DNA of 64,000 nt from Clavelina lepadiformis (taxonomy: Eukaryota > Chordata > Ascidiacea > Aplousobranchia > Clavelinidae), in the NCBI RefSeq assembly GCF_947623445.1, contig NC_135244.1, positions 248,001-312,000 on the forward strand, read 5' to 3'. This document shows, piece after piece, positions 37,220-49,430 of this stretch; position 1 is the stretch's first letter; each line of letters begins with the position of its first letter. Below the pieces are notes generated by a model. It saw only the letters and a list, made by a program, of their open reading frames with translations. It had not been told where the DNA came from and did no database searches. A program made the position numbers and the translations under genes.

Positions 37220-38971
37220 CCATCAACAATGATTGATGGAATGCACTTTGTTGTGTCACGTGACTATATTTGTCCTCCCAGCTACCGCCTCCATATTCCG
37301 CACAAAGTCCACTAATTTTTGTTCCGAAAATAGAATGTCTATGTGAGAAACCAAAACAAACTCTGCCCCAGGAACGCCTCAAAATTACCTGTAAAGACCA
37401 TTTGGCGTAATGTTCTTGCCAAATATTGTTTTGTTATGAAACAATATCGCCATTGTGACATCAATACGAGAACCCCACACCGAGCTGACCTAGCACTGGG
37501 CTCAACACATTTCACCTCTAAATATAACTTCGTGGCTGCCTGTGCTGGCAATAATGACAAGACATTTTTAAGCCGCCATTTTTAAACAGAAATCACAGTG
37601 AAACGAAACAAACGGTGATGTCAGAATTGAAATTCTACCATAGCCAATGCGTACCCTGGCAGAAGTAGGCCTATACAATGACTCTGATTCGACATTAACC
37701 AATTAAACACGACGCATCTAAAAAACTAACATTTTTGTGTGTTTCTTTTCTTCAAACTATAATTCTGAGTCAGCCGTTATTAACAACCTTTTATTTCGTC
37801 ATAATGCACAACGTAGCGCTTCCTTGCTGGGACAAGGCAGAAACTTTGCAGCAATTCGAACATTTCAGAACTTTGTGGATGTTTCCATGATTGCAAGTAA
37901 GCTTGTGGTTGTTTCCATGATTGCAAGTAAGCTTAAATCGAGTTGACGTGAAGCGACCGACTTCAAAGTTTGTTCCGAGGAACTCACGGGCTCAATGAAG
38001 AATAACCCGGGTTCCATAAGATACGATACAGATTAGAGCAATCATGTTTTAACAAAAAAAGACAATAACCAAGTTATCAATTTTTTTACAAGTTTGCATT
38101 AGAGGTTGTATCTTAGCGGACTGTGTATCGCAAGTACAATTTATTTCCTAAAAACTTTATTGTTTCTTTTGACACAGTTTTTGAAAATCTGAATGATATT
38201 GAACAATTTTGCGACTGGAAAAGTTTGAAAACAATTGAACCATAAAATTCGCTGAAGAATTTCCTGCGTAAGCTTGCTGGATATAACAACAGTAGTTTAT
38301 GGCGCATTTGGACAAAATTTTATTCATAATGACGAGCAGTGCCGGTGCGAAACCAGTCGGTAGAAGCTCAGCACTGCGTGAGGCTACAGTCAGTAACTCA
38401 GCCTACTTTAAACGAGTTGGCTTTCACTCGATGAATAGTTGCCAGCAAAAAAACTAGAAAAAGAATTTTTAACACTACCATAGGCCAAAGGACATCTGAG
38501 TTGCCTTGGGTGTGCGGGAAACCAGTAGCAAAGCACTTGTACAAAATTTTTAAATGAGAAACCAGTTGCGTGGTTGCGTACTTCTGCTCCCAACCAAGCC
38601 ATCAGCTCTGATTGGGTGAGATGCGATTTGTTGTGTCACGTGTCCAATTCGTAGATACCAGTGGCACGATTCCACATCCTTTTGTGAAAACCAAAACAAA
38701 CTCTGCTCGCGGAACGGCTCAAAATTACCTGGAAGGACCATTTAGCGTAATGTTCTTGCCAAATATTGTTTTGTTATGAAACAATATCGCCATTGTGACA
38801 TCGATACGAGAACCCCACACAGAGCTGACCTGGCACTGGGCTCAACACATTTCACCTCTAAATATAACTTCGTGGCTGTCTGTCCCGGCAATAATGACAC
38901 GACATTTTTAAGCCGCCATTTTTAAACAGAAATCACAGTGAAACGAAACAAACGGTGATGTCAGAATTGAA
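37220..38971 (+). repeat. Direct local duplication, about 0.4 kb, copies 1.34 kb apart
   Basis: The sequence at 37342-37632 recurs at 38683-38971 in the same orientation with few substitutions; both copies contain CCAAATATTGTTTTGTTATG, GCACTGGGCTCAACACATTT and GCCGCCATTTTTAAACAGAA. A weaker match extends upstream (37220-37262 with 38599-38642, both including TTTGTTGTGTCACGTG). No terminal repeats or target duplication are evident. The frames within the copies differ in length and are not recognisable proteins. Confidence 0.85.
37875..37934 (+). repeat. Two-copy 30-bp tandem repeat
   Basis: A 30-bp unit containing TTTCCATGATTGCAAGTAAG occurs twice head-to-tail with one base different, lying between the two copies of the larger local duplication. 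Confidence 0.9.
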
Positions 38972-39406
38972 TTCAACTACAGAAATTAAGTCGGAAGAAC
39001 CTAAAATAAAGAATTTGCAACAAGTTGGAACCTCAGGTAAATACGCGCCCTGTGAGCAGTACCTATAGCGCCCACAGTGGTAATTATTGCACGAAACGAG
39101 AAGCGACGAATAGGGAGTGACAAAGAGGCACTTAATGTGGCAAATCGCGAAAGCAATCACGTGACAGAGCAGCATAGGGAATCACCGATTTCGGTGGATG
39201 CTGCATACGTCACAAACAAAGAACATCAATGTCGCGAATAAATAAGAATATAAAGCACAGCGCTTTATAAGGTCAATAAATAAAATAAATAAATCTTTCT
39301 TCGCTCTCTTTATTACCGCACAATCGACTTATCTATGACGCAGACGTCAACAACCATCCACGTAGCTGGTTCGAAAGCGGGAATGACCGCGGTACCAAAT
39401 TTTACG

Positions 39407-42400
39407 TCATACAGGCGGGAGATGGTTCCTGAGGAGGGCGGAGAGCGAAGACGAGCGGAGAGAGTGATCCGCAGCACGCTTCCGCGGATTGAGAGGAATC
39501 AACTTCTCGTCATAGACGGGGACGAGGGGCGGAACAATCGCGTTCTCGGATCGTTTTAAAGCGGCGACTTCGCGATCCAGGGTCTTGTATCGCTTGGGGA
39601 AGTTGGACTTGATGTAGGTTGTGTGGAGGAGTTCGAAGCGCTGCTTGGGGAGGACTTCCTGCCTCTTAATCCTCTGCTTCCTTCCGATGGGGAGGAAGAC
39701 CGACCTAGATGGAAATGAGCATGAGAACGCTGTCGGATTGCGGACAGTGCGTACGTGACGTCACTCTTACCTCTCCTGCTTTTGCGCGTCGAAGATCTTG
39801 ATGCGCTTCAGATGCACGTTCTCCTTCGGGCAAAAGAAGTAGGTCCAGCAGGTCGGCCGCTCCCACCGGAACGTCACTCTTTCTATCTGGCCGATGTCGC
39901 GGGTCGTGTCTTGCGTCACAAGGAACCGCGTCGTCCTTCCAGCCACCACGTGGAAGGTCGAACCGCTAGAGATAAACAACGACCGTTACTTATGTCATCA
40001 TTATGTGACAATACGATGAAGAATGGAAGAGTGCTTACTCGTTGAGGGCGAACTCAGAGCTGCTGCCTTTAGTGCCGTGCAATGTAAGGAAGAGTCTGGC
40101 CTTGAAGCCTTCCGCAGTCGCCTTGGTGTGGTTCCGCCAGTGGATTTGGACTTGGTAGTGTTTCACTGAAATAGCGACAACGTCATATGACGGTGATATT
40201 CACAACTTACATCTCGACATAAACGAGCAACCTACCTGTAAACGGGGCTTCCCCGGATGTGATCAGGTAGTACAGCTGGTTCTTTTTGCCCCGGGGTGGG
40301 GTGGCCCAGTACCCCATTCTCCTGCACCTGTTGCCCCCCTTGTTTAGCCCCCTCTTTCCCTGGCAACGGAGACAGACCCCGCGCTGTGACAAAAGCAACA
40401 GGTTACCATGGTGATCGGACAATGTGGTCATTCATCCGTGTCATGGTCATGGCACTCTACCTTGAACTTCTCGTAGTTGTCGCACTGGTACGCCGCCATG
40501 TGGCTCTCCTCCCCTGTCGCGTTGATGCTCGCTTTGAAAAGCTGTGGCGCCCTCAGGTGGTCGCATACAGTGCTGTCTGTGACGGCTGCAAAAGCAACAA
40601 GTGTGAAACCATGGCAACCGACCCCACACGTTTGAGTACAAGTAGGGGGTGAAGCGCCCTCCGCACTTCCGAGTTCTCACGACGCGCGTCATTCGCGGTT
40701 CACCACGATCACGTGACCGTGACGCGGTTCACGCCCCTTTAGGCGTAATACTCTCGACAGATGGCGCTCAAGTGTCTAAATCAGAAATTCATATCACGAC
40801 GCAACACAAGCCATCACGAATTACCATGAAAAGTATTTCGCGCATCGTGCAATGACGCGAAGCTTATTAGCGGCGGATCCAGGCAACCCACGCTCGGTTT
40901 CCTAGAAATTTATTAAAGGCGAAACCAGTGGTGCGTGACACGAAAACCTCCCCAGAAGAAACATCAAGTTTTCCGATTTATTTTTTACGAGGTGACGTCG
41001 CACAGGACATGTTGTAAAATGGTGTCAATGAGTTTTTGGTGTCAATTTGCTAAAGACCAAATTTATTTCACGAAAACTTCATTGAATTTTTAATTACCGC
41101 GTCATATGTAGACGAGGTTACTCGAGGTCACCGTGTGAGGTGATCTTCACTTTACAATCGCGCCATTTCCACACCTTGTTTTTTTACATGAATCACTGAG
41201 TGACGTCACACAGGATAACGAGTTGAACTAACGTTGGATCCCAGATTGGTTGGTTTGAACCGCGTTCTTTATTCACTTCTTTATGATAGGAGGTTAAGCA
41301 AACACCGAGTAAGCATTGTGATCTAAGAACTCCTTTATGACGTCACTACATTGACGGCGCGTGGAGAATTTGACGATTAATTGATAGGCGGCATGACAGG
41401 ATCTATGAATGAGGCGCAGACAAACAAGTCCAAGCAAAGTGGACAGAGGCCGCCGGCGACATCTCGCATCTTGTCAATGTCGGGTGGTCAGACACAACTG
41501 GCAGGTTCAAGTGCAACCTTTAATGTCGTCTCATCCATCAAATGGACCCGGATACCCTCCAACACGTGACCGCTGATGCAAGCGGAAGGATCACGTGATG
41601 CTGGACTTATCATTCCCAAAATATTCCATTGTATGACGTCATACAACACTCATTCTCGAATTTGATTTCGATGAATTTAGTATTACCAAGAGTAACCCTA
41701 ACGGAAACGATTCGCAAATAAAAAGCAATTACGTCATAAAGCAACGGGAAACGATATGCGACGCAGAATCGAGGGAAGCTTTTTAAGCAATAATAATACG
41801 GAATTATTAAACGATTATGAAACCTACTTTCAATCCAAGTTGCGTCTTTATTCCACGAATTGCACCCAGTCTGGTCCGCACCGCCATTGGGGAAAAAGTC
41901 GATGTGACCCAGGTTTCGGTTCAAGCCAGATGCTGGAATGGAAGGAAGTTTTATGAGTTGGAGCAGAGTTGAAACAATAACAAAGGTCTGAGATATAATT
42001 ATTCAGCTGATTGTTATCAGAGGGGGGTGGAAAGCTATCCGGTGTAACGGTTTCCTAAGCGCCAGCAAAAACATTATCGTATTACCTGTCACTCGAAACG
42101 AATCCATTCAACGTAACAATTGAAATAAATTCGCCCCTGTTATGAAGTCACAAAAGGCAGGATACGGGTTACCCACCCTCTACAATAACATAACGCAACC
42201 GAGCAATATGTGAAAGAAAAAACTCACCCATCACCAAAACCGTGCTCGTGTCTGTGTGAATGACGTCAACAAATTTGGCGTCACTTCGGTCGAGTCGAAC
42301 TTTGGGGCTGTCGTAGTTGAACCAGGGGTTGGCGGGATCTAACCCGGTAATCCGCCCCACCATATTTTTCTTGGCTCCCTCCTGCACTCGCTTCCCGGCA

Positions 42401-43279
42401 AACCCAGCCACGTGGGCGCCCAAGCTGAACCCGATCAAATGAAAATCTTCGGACTTTGCGTTTTTCACCTCCTGAATAGAAGAGCAGAGTTACGCCAAGG
42501 ACCTATGAGTGACGTCACACCTCGGACACAACTCACCATCAGCATGTTGATGAGGTGAGCGACCTGGCTGCCCACTAGGCGTGTGTTAGACGCGGCGTTG
42601 TCATATTCCATGGCCGCTCCCTTCACCCAGTCAATCATTATGACGTTGACATCCTCCTGATAAAGGATCGTCTCTGCAACTTCCGGAACCCATTTAGCGA
42701 GTTGAGGATTCGTCATCTACAGAGGTAACTATGACGTCATACCGTCCTTACATCGCAAGTACCGACGTAGAACCACGGACTACTCACCACAAACCCGTGG
42801 ATGATGATCTTGGTCGGCCTGGTCGGGTCGAAGCTGGATCGAGTGATGTTGTCTGCGTCCGGGGAAATGGGTTCATCTTCAAGGGGGTTCTGCCGGGTCC
42901 TCAAGAAATATTTCGTTGCAACTTGTTTCGGTGAGACCGGGAGGGGCATTTTGGGGGGGAAGGGCGGCAGTGAAGCGAAACAGCCCAAGTGCTCGTAACA
43001 GACACTCTGCTTCGCCTCGTCCGCTGGATTCATTCTTTTGTAGCCTAAGATATAATTTATCACATTCATGATCGCTACCACAACGTGAACACGCGCTCGT
43101 GATGTGAAAGTCTTGTTAAATCGAGATATGAAAGGATAATTTAGCAGCAATTAAATACCTATCACCAAGTTGAATTCTAGCGCTGAGTAGAAAAGTAGAA
43201 GTTTCAAAACTGTCACTGAATAACTCAATGCTTTTCCTGGCTTCTTCTGGTTAGCCTGGCACCGGATTCTTTTAGTCAT
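39407..43279 (-). CDS. Secreted lipase of the LPL/LIPG/LIPC family with PLAT domain
   Basis: Ten exons on the minus strand: 43279-43159, 43044-42788, 42716-42537, 42471-42228, 41932-41828, 40585-40461, 40383-40236, 40165-40039, 39965-39771 and 39704-39407; phases close throughout, 599 residues. The N-terminus has a basic region and a hydrophobic run ([20 protein letters not shown]), a signal peptide or anchor. The alpha/beta-hydrolase domain follows ([17 protein letters not shown]) with the triad visible: Ser202 in GFSLG, Asp231 in GLDP and His312 in [14 protein letters not shown] opens a C-terminal PLAT domain, and [10 protein letters not shown] with the HYQ motif places it nearer lipoprotein/endothelial lipases than pancreatic lipase. 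Such enzymes hydrolyse lipoprotein triglyceride or phospholipid. Two oddities: the lid between its two cysteines is only 18 residues, and about 99 basic residues follow the PLAT domain. A minus-strand AATAAA reads at 39314-39309. Confidence 0.92.
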
Positions 43280-46224
43280 CTTGAGTTCGGACAAACTTTT
43301 AAGTGCGACGAAGAACACAAACTTCGGCAATCGATAATAACTAATATAAATATGCAATATATATCGAAATATGTACAATATAACCTATTTTGCAGTGCAT
43401 GCAAAAATAACTGTCAAAGAAAGACAGGGTAAGCAAAGAGTGGTAAAGCTAAAATAATCCAGATTGTGAAACCTTTCTAGGAGAGCGATGGATTTCTAAC
43501 AGGGAACTGCACTAACTAGGTCGATTGGTTCAACTGCGTTTAACGTTCAGACAAGCTTAAATAAATATTTTTCGCCACTTTACTACGAAACACATAAATA
43601 TCAAATATTTGCTGTCGCTTGCCCTAATTAACGTAGTGGGACGGCAAATAAGCCCAAAGCGTATCTCCTTCTCAAAACGACAGGCTTAGCTTCTATGTTG
43701 TTTACGCAAAATATATTGCCCCGGGTGACAAAAGTAAATTTTATCAGAGTTTAGGGAGAAATATTTTAGTTCGTCAGGGCCATGTTGCTTAATCTCACTA
43801 ATCTTGTCACGTAGATCAAACCGCAGTGAAGCGTCTCAACATCAGAAGATATTTACGAGTTTGCAGACAGCTTGCACCAAGTATTTAAGGTTCCCGTGCA
43901 TAAGTCGCGCCCATTTGGTAAAATACATATCTCCATTAGCTACTCAAAAACTAAAAAACTAACTTAATTTAGGCCTAGTCAAGCAATTTAAACCGAACAG
44001 CTATAATGCCCGAGTGCAGGTTAATTGCTACTTGCTTGAGGCTATTACCAGATTACAGCAGAACTCCAACCAGTTTAAGCACTGAGGCTAATGAAGCCAG
44101 GCGCAAGTATTGAGCACACAATACCCTTCTTCAAACAACGACTTCGTACAGTGCTAGGCCACAAACTGATACAACTCATCTTGATTCATAATCTTAGTGG
44201 TATGAGCGGCATGTGCCCCCACGCATCGATGATTCCACGCGTAGTAGCGCTTAACCCAGGGTCAGACCATATTGAATCGACCAATCACGTTTAAGAAGCG
44301 CCGGGCAACGGACTAAATGACATTCCTCGTAACACTCTTGTCTCTCTCGCTCAAATTTTTGGATTTTTCCACCGATCCAATTTCTAGGTCTTGAAATCAA
44401 AGATAATCTTTCAATTTTCGGCCAGTTTTAGTCACTCTGCGTTATTATCTGTGATTATTTGCACTTTTTGCGTTTGTTGCTGGCTGAGAAGTACGCAGGG
44501 AAACTCCAACAAAATCGACTAACTTGCTATAAAGATTAATTAAACCTTTATGGAAAAACCTAACAGTAAAGTCGTTTAGAAATCATACGTTCCATTGGCT
44601 TGAACTGAGGTAACCTTAACCATTTTTTGACCGAAAGAAACCCTAACGTCACAATTGATCTTATGCGCCACACACCACTCCAAGGAGAAAGCTTTGTTTC
44701 TTTATTTTACTTGAGTCTGGTTGTTACTGGCGACACAATCGTTTATCAGAATAGCTAAGGTTACTCAAGGTTATAGAATCTACAACGGTGAATTGTAATT
44801 ACGTGATGTCGGAAAACATCATATAAATTTAAATAAGAGGAGATTTCGGTGTAAGGCTGGAGATAAAATCAAATACATTAGAAAGTTTCTAAAATACTTT
44901 TCGCAGAACACAAGCTTAATTACGAGTGGGGCTTAGCAATTACAACTTACATAACCATAAAAATAGTCAATCATGTTGCCACGAGGCATATTAACAGACA
45001 ATACAAACATTCCTACTTGTTTAAGTTGGAAAATTTATTCCTACACCTTAACCTGATATTGGTTAACGAAACGTTGGCACTTTGCAGGAATACGCCCTGT
45101 ATGCTAGTAACGTTTGTATTGGTGTTACATAATCATACTTATTAAGTTTTTTGCCAAATCAATAAAAGCATGCCAAGACCTTTTGGGATTTCCGTACAGT
45201 CTAACAATACACTGCCCTCTTAATTAAGAATATTAATGATGGGTGTGTTCCAGTAAATTAATTCCGCTTAAAAGCTAAATTGGTTTCCATGAAAGATCTC
45301 AGATTTTGAATAATTTAATCTACCAAACTTTGGAAAGAGCTGTTACAAACGCATTGAGTGCCTGGTACGCAGGATATCTCTGTCGAAGTCGTCCACTTTG
45401 ATATCCTGCCGCGATTTATCGCCCTCACCACTCTAATTCGTAAGCTACTTCCATTCATCTAATGGCAAGGTCGCGCGTTATTTATATATTAACTATTAAG
45501 ATTATTACGTCACTAGACAAGCCATTCTCGTGATTACGACTACTATAGTCAGGAGATTGACCAATAGAAACCTACTACGTAATCCCCTCCCCTAACTGGC
45601 GGACCTCCCTTTCCTAAATTTTCCATTATGACGTATCCACATTTTACTACAACGGGTCATCGTGCCCGCGTTGAGCGAAACGGTTTCGATTTCATCTCGT
45701 GATAAAATTGGAAGGAAAGGAAGAGCGATTATAGCAGTTGAATTTCTCGCCCAACACTAGCTCGAATGTGCGCAGATATCCCAGAATGGAACCAGTCTCT
45801 CATTTGCTATGTTCAATGGTGTACCCTGCGAAGCATATATACGGGACAGGGCCTATGGCTTACCGTAGCGCTGTTCATCGAAGATGAAGATGAAACTTCC
45901 GCATATATTCTCTCGGCACTTCTGGGCAGTTGAGACGTGTTTTGTCCTTGCATGGTTGGCAAGAGCATGACGTCAGTCATACTCGTCTATATTACATCAC
46001 AATGAAAATCAGTGATAAAAACAATAACTGCTTCGCACCAGACTTTCATCTTAACATAAGAAATATCGACGTCGGCGAAAACAAGGGCAGGGTTTGGTGG
46101 CTCAAGCCCTTTCGTTGGCGGCCTTCCCGTGAAAAGCCCCATAATTATCCTAAAATATATAAATGTCAACTCGTAAAACCCTCCCCACGAAAGTTCCCTG
46201 CGTACGCCAATGACGTCAACTTAC

Positions 46225-46319
46225 CGAGAGGGTAGAATTCGAATTCTTCGAGGAGGACCCGCGCTCGATCAGGGGTGATTCGCATCCGGGCCTTCGCAAA
46301 CACACAAGTTCCCTCCAAC
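46225..46319 (-). other. Exon-like segment of unknown identity
   Basis: On the minus strand, an acceptor GTGACCAG at 46327-46320 and a donor G|GTAAGT at 46225/46224 bound 95 bp that are open in two frames; one reads LEGTCVFAKARMRITPDR and continues ARVLLEEFEFYPL. The base composition is more coding-like than its surroundings. I found no partner exons, so this may be chance or a 5'UTR or leader exon. Confidence 0.2.
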
Positions 46320-46341
46320 CTGGTCACTCATTGAAGCAGAA

Positions 46342-46423
46342 TTACCATGCCGTCGTCTTCTTGAAGTTGATTGGCTCACAGCTTACCATGCCGTCGTCTT
46401 CTTGAAGTTGATTGGCTGACAGC
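46342..46423 (+). repeat. Two-copy 41-bp tandem repeat
   Basis: The unit beginning TTACCATGCCGTCGTCTTCT and ending TTGATTGGCTSACAGC occurs at 46342-46382 and 46383-46423 with one base different. On the minus strand each unit ends in GGCATG|GTAA, a donor-like sequence, so the splice-like site itself has been duplicated. Confidence 0.9.
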
Positions 46424-47690
46424 TCACCATGCACGTGCCGAGATTGCTGAATACGTCATGACAAGACCGAATGCAGTCAACCAATAATTTCTTTCATCTT
46501 GACTTTCCAATCTCTCACCGAATTTTAGACAGAACCAAAGTTATTACGTGCTCATTGCTTCCAGCAAGCAATCAGCTACTTTGTGCCGATAGAGCATTGT
46601 TTAATAGGCGGGAACTTACAGTGGGAAGCATCACAAATAATAATATTCATCGAGGCTTATTAATATAGCGTTGAAGCAATTTTCATTCATCTGTTGCTTG
46701 AACACACCACCTGCTCGTCCGCTTAATTTCTACTTTTTCAACTTATGTTTTATAGATTTAACTAATTATAGGTTTAGTGGCCGTGCTAGTTGTTACCGGC
46801 AAATATCAACGTTATTTCTTTTGAGCACGTTTTAAGCCTTCTCGGCTTTGTCACTTTTCCTGTTCATTGGCGCGTGTTAGTAACAACTGGCTTGATTTTT
46901 TTATCCCCCCAAAAAAATAAAATGGTTGATGATAATATTATGGTGGTTCATAATCAATTTCGTAATTTTCCAGTAAAATTTCACAAACGACTGATAATAT
47001 TTTAACAGAACCGGCAGCATGAGTTACTAAAATTAACGACCTGCGATTGTCCAATCACAAACCACGGGTTATTACGTTACCAAATTCTACAGTTGACTTC
47101 AAACTTCAGCTCTTTTAGCGAAAGGGACGATGCTTTAATAACCAACAATTTTCTCTTAATTTACCCACAGCGCTACCTTGCGGCTTAGTCAGAACGTCAA
47201 ATATAAACAACACCAGAAATTTTCAAAAAATTTATTTTCCTGAAGCGATTGATTATGAAGAAGATGCGAAGCAAACGTGCAAGAAAAAGTGAAAACCATT
47301 TTGCGACCACAGCAAACTACTTTGAATTGTAACAATGGTTTTGGTGAAGTTACAACAAAAAAATGAATGATTACCTGGAAGCTGCTTTACTACACTATTG
47401 AAAGCAGCATCATCATCTAATTACAAACACTTCAACAAAATGTCCTCAAAAATTTAATAAAATAATTAATGAAAATTACTACTACTGCATAGTTAACACA
47501 CATTGTACTGCGATTTGTTGTCAAAATTATTGCTACAGAATGAAGCTTTCCAAACTTTATATACCCTGAAAGCATGTACGAAAATATTGGGCTAGTACAA
47601 AATAAGTGAAGTTCACTGCATATATTGATAATGTCATGGAGGGCAATTATTGCTGATTAGACGGAGACGGCGCAGAATGTGGAATCTTCT

Positions 47691-49430
47691 TCAATCACTT
47701 TTGCCTTTTTTCTTTTTTGATTTTGATTCACTCTCATCACCCTTTGATTGTTCCGAACTCGAAAATGCGGAATAATTCACAAAAGTACTGCTAAGTGTGC
47801 CCTCTAGTGGTGAGAAAAAGTCGAGCTGAAAGCCAAAGAGTGCTCCAACCTGCCACGATAAAATAAAATTTGATCGATATCGGCGAGTTTCGATCGAAAG
47901 AAAAAGGTGAAGGTGGGAACTGACCACGACACTAAACATGGTGGTGGTCTGCAGGAGAGCAATGACCTTCGCCGAGAAGGGACACTGACCGTCAAGTTGG
48001 AGATTATAGAGGGCGGCAAAGAGCAGGCAGCACTTGGATATTCTGTGAGATAAGGACTTATGAGATCAACAAGAACAAGTGACTTTATACATCGTTGACA
48101 TCTATAACATACACGGAGAACGAGAATGTTTTGATTGATTCCTGGTTCCACGTTGCTCGGAGAAGCAGAGCCGTGTTCTTGATGAACCCTCCCCCACAAG
48201 CACCTAGCATGCCAAGAGCTGTGCATAGGAGAAGCGATGAGGGATACACCTCGCGTGCCAACGCCACACCTGGTCAGAAAATTGGTGTCATGGGATCATT
48301 AATTAAGGCTCACTTTAAATATTTATTTTATAAATACTTCCTTGTTAATATCCTTGCAAAGATCATCCAAAGCAAATGGTCACTTTATTCCTCACGCACA
48401 AAGTTTTTGGTAGTTGATCAACTGAGTGACAGTTCATTTGAGTGACACATTGGTAAGTATTGTTCAAACTACAGTAATGGGTTAGGGTTAGGATGAGGGT
48501 TAGGGTTAATTATGTCACTCGAATGAATAATTTATGTCATAATTATGTCACTCAAATACTGTCACTCAAATGAACTGTCACTCAGATGAACTGTCACTCA
48601 GATGAACTGTCACTCAGATGATAATCAATCAAAGTTTTTAATTTAGTGAGTGACCTTTCATTATTTTTCTTGTCCTGAGCATTTCTTTAAGAAAGAGGAA
48701 AACGATCTTCACTGGTGTTGGCTGAAGGAACGAATGGAACAAATCTGCCGGTGCATAAAACACCAGCCACCACACGATGGTGGCCAAGATGACCATCTGT
48801 AAATAAATAAATAAAACAAAGTCTCAACGAAAAATGAGATTATCATTCACCAAATGCAGCTGTTGACAGTATTTTAGTCACTATATGTTTGACACACGCA
48901 GAAACTTTACCCCTGTCACTGTGCAATTTCATAGAAATAAACACGCAATAAATAACATGTAATACACACATGGAGCCTCACTAGGTACAATTCGACCAAC
49001 AATGTATTCTCACCTCTGTGTTGGTAAAAGGGGTGAGTAGGGGTTTCCCCACAAAAACATGCACCAAACAACCTCCGCCGAAACAACAAATCATGGACAT
49101 GAACCAGGTGGCAAACGGCTGCGATCTCGACTGAGTCTCCCCTGTTATGTCACAATAAACATTTTGAACACCTGATACTTTTGAAAAAAATAGCTGCATT
49201 AAATGAAACAAAAGAGAGGAAATCCCGGCTTAGTGCAGAAGTTTGTCCCATGCAACTGTCCTCATCAAAGAAATCTTAGCGCGATAGACAAGCAAGCCGT
49301 TGTTCAACTCACCCCACGTCTGTTTTATCCCCAATATGACGACAGAGAAGTGTGCAAAGTTGCAAATCAGTGAAAGACGGTTGGTGAGGAGCTCGTCCAT
49401 TTGACCTGCCACAGACTCAAGAACTTCCAT
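47691..49430 (-). CDS. TMEM38: TRIC trimeric intracellular cation channel
   Basis: Six exons on the minus strand: 49430-49313, 49141-49014, 48796-48655, 48269-48113, 48042-47925 and 47849-47691, all in phase, coding 273 residues. TRIC channels carry the potassium counter-current that balances calcium release from the endoplasmic or sarcoplasmic reticulum. Successive parts match human TMEM38A/B: FAHFSVVILGIK (first membrane helix), QPFATWFMSMICCFGG (human HPIASWLCAMLHCFGS), VWWLVFYAPADLFH, then the lipid-contacting KEMLRTRKI (human KEVVRVRKI), LLLRATW, ISKCCLLFAALYNLQ, and a basic tail KSKKKKGKSD (human SRKKKAKKAD). The exon 3 donor is the weak G|GTCACT, yet phase and homology support it. The vertebrate A and B paralogues cannot be told apart here, so I give the family name only. 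Intron 3 contains a repeat hairpin (48420-48620). Confidence 0.93.
48420..48620. repeat. Hairpin and 16-bp tandem repeat with telomere-like core in a TMEM38 intron
   Basis: TGAGTGACAGTTCATTTGAG near 48423-48442 is the inverse complement of the sequence near 48560-48585, giving an inverted pair. Between them lies TTAGGGTTAGG and GGGTTAGGGTTAA (48482-48508), short interstitial telomere-type repeats. After the right arm, a 16-bp unit GATGAACTGTCACTCA runs about three copies to 48620. Confidence 0.85.

Larger units (their letters stand above)
36282..39406. other. Intergenic region carrying a local duplication
   Basis: After the CREF poly(A) signal there is no supported gene. The region holds a duplicated block (37220-37632 and 38599-38971) and a 30-bp tandem pair at 37875-37934. 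A minus-strand AATAAA reads at 39314-39309 and probably serves the lipase gene. Confidence 0.5.
43280..47690. other. Intergenic region between lipase and TMEM38
   Basis: No gene recognised with confidence. The stretch holds a 41-bp tandem pair at 46342-46423, one exon-like minus-strand segment at 46225-46319 and two TGACGTCA octamers (about 45968 and 46210). A minus-strand AATAAA at 47236-47231 could serve TMEM38. Confidence 0.4.

Noticed and set aside
41381-41569. 62-codon plus-strand frame within the lipase intron
   Set aside because: Serine/glutamine-rich and open, but no recognisable family, splice partners or poly(A) signal.
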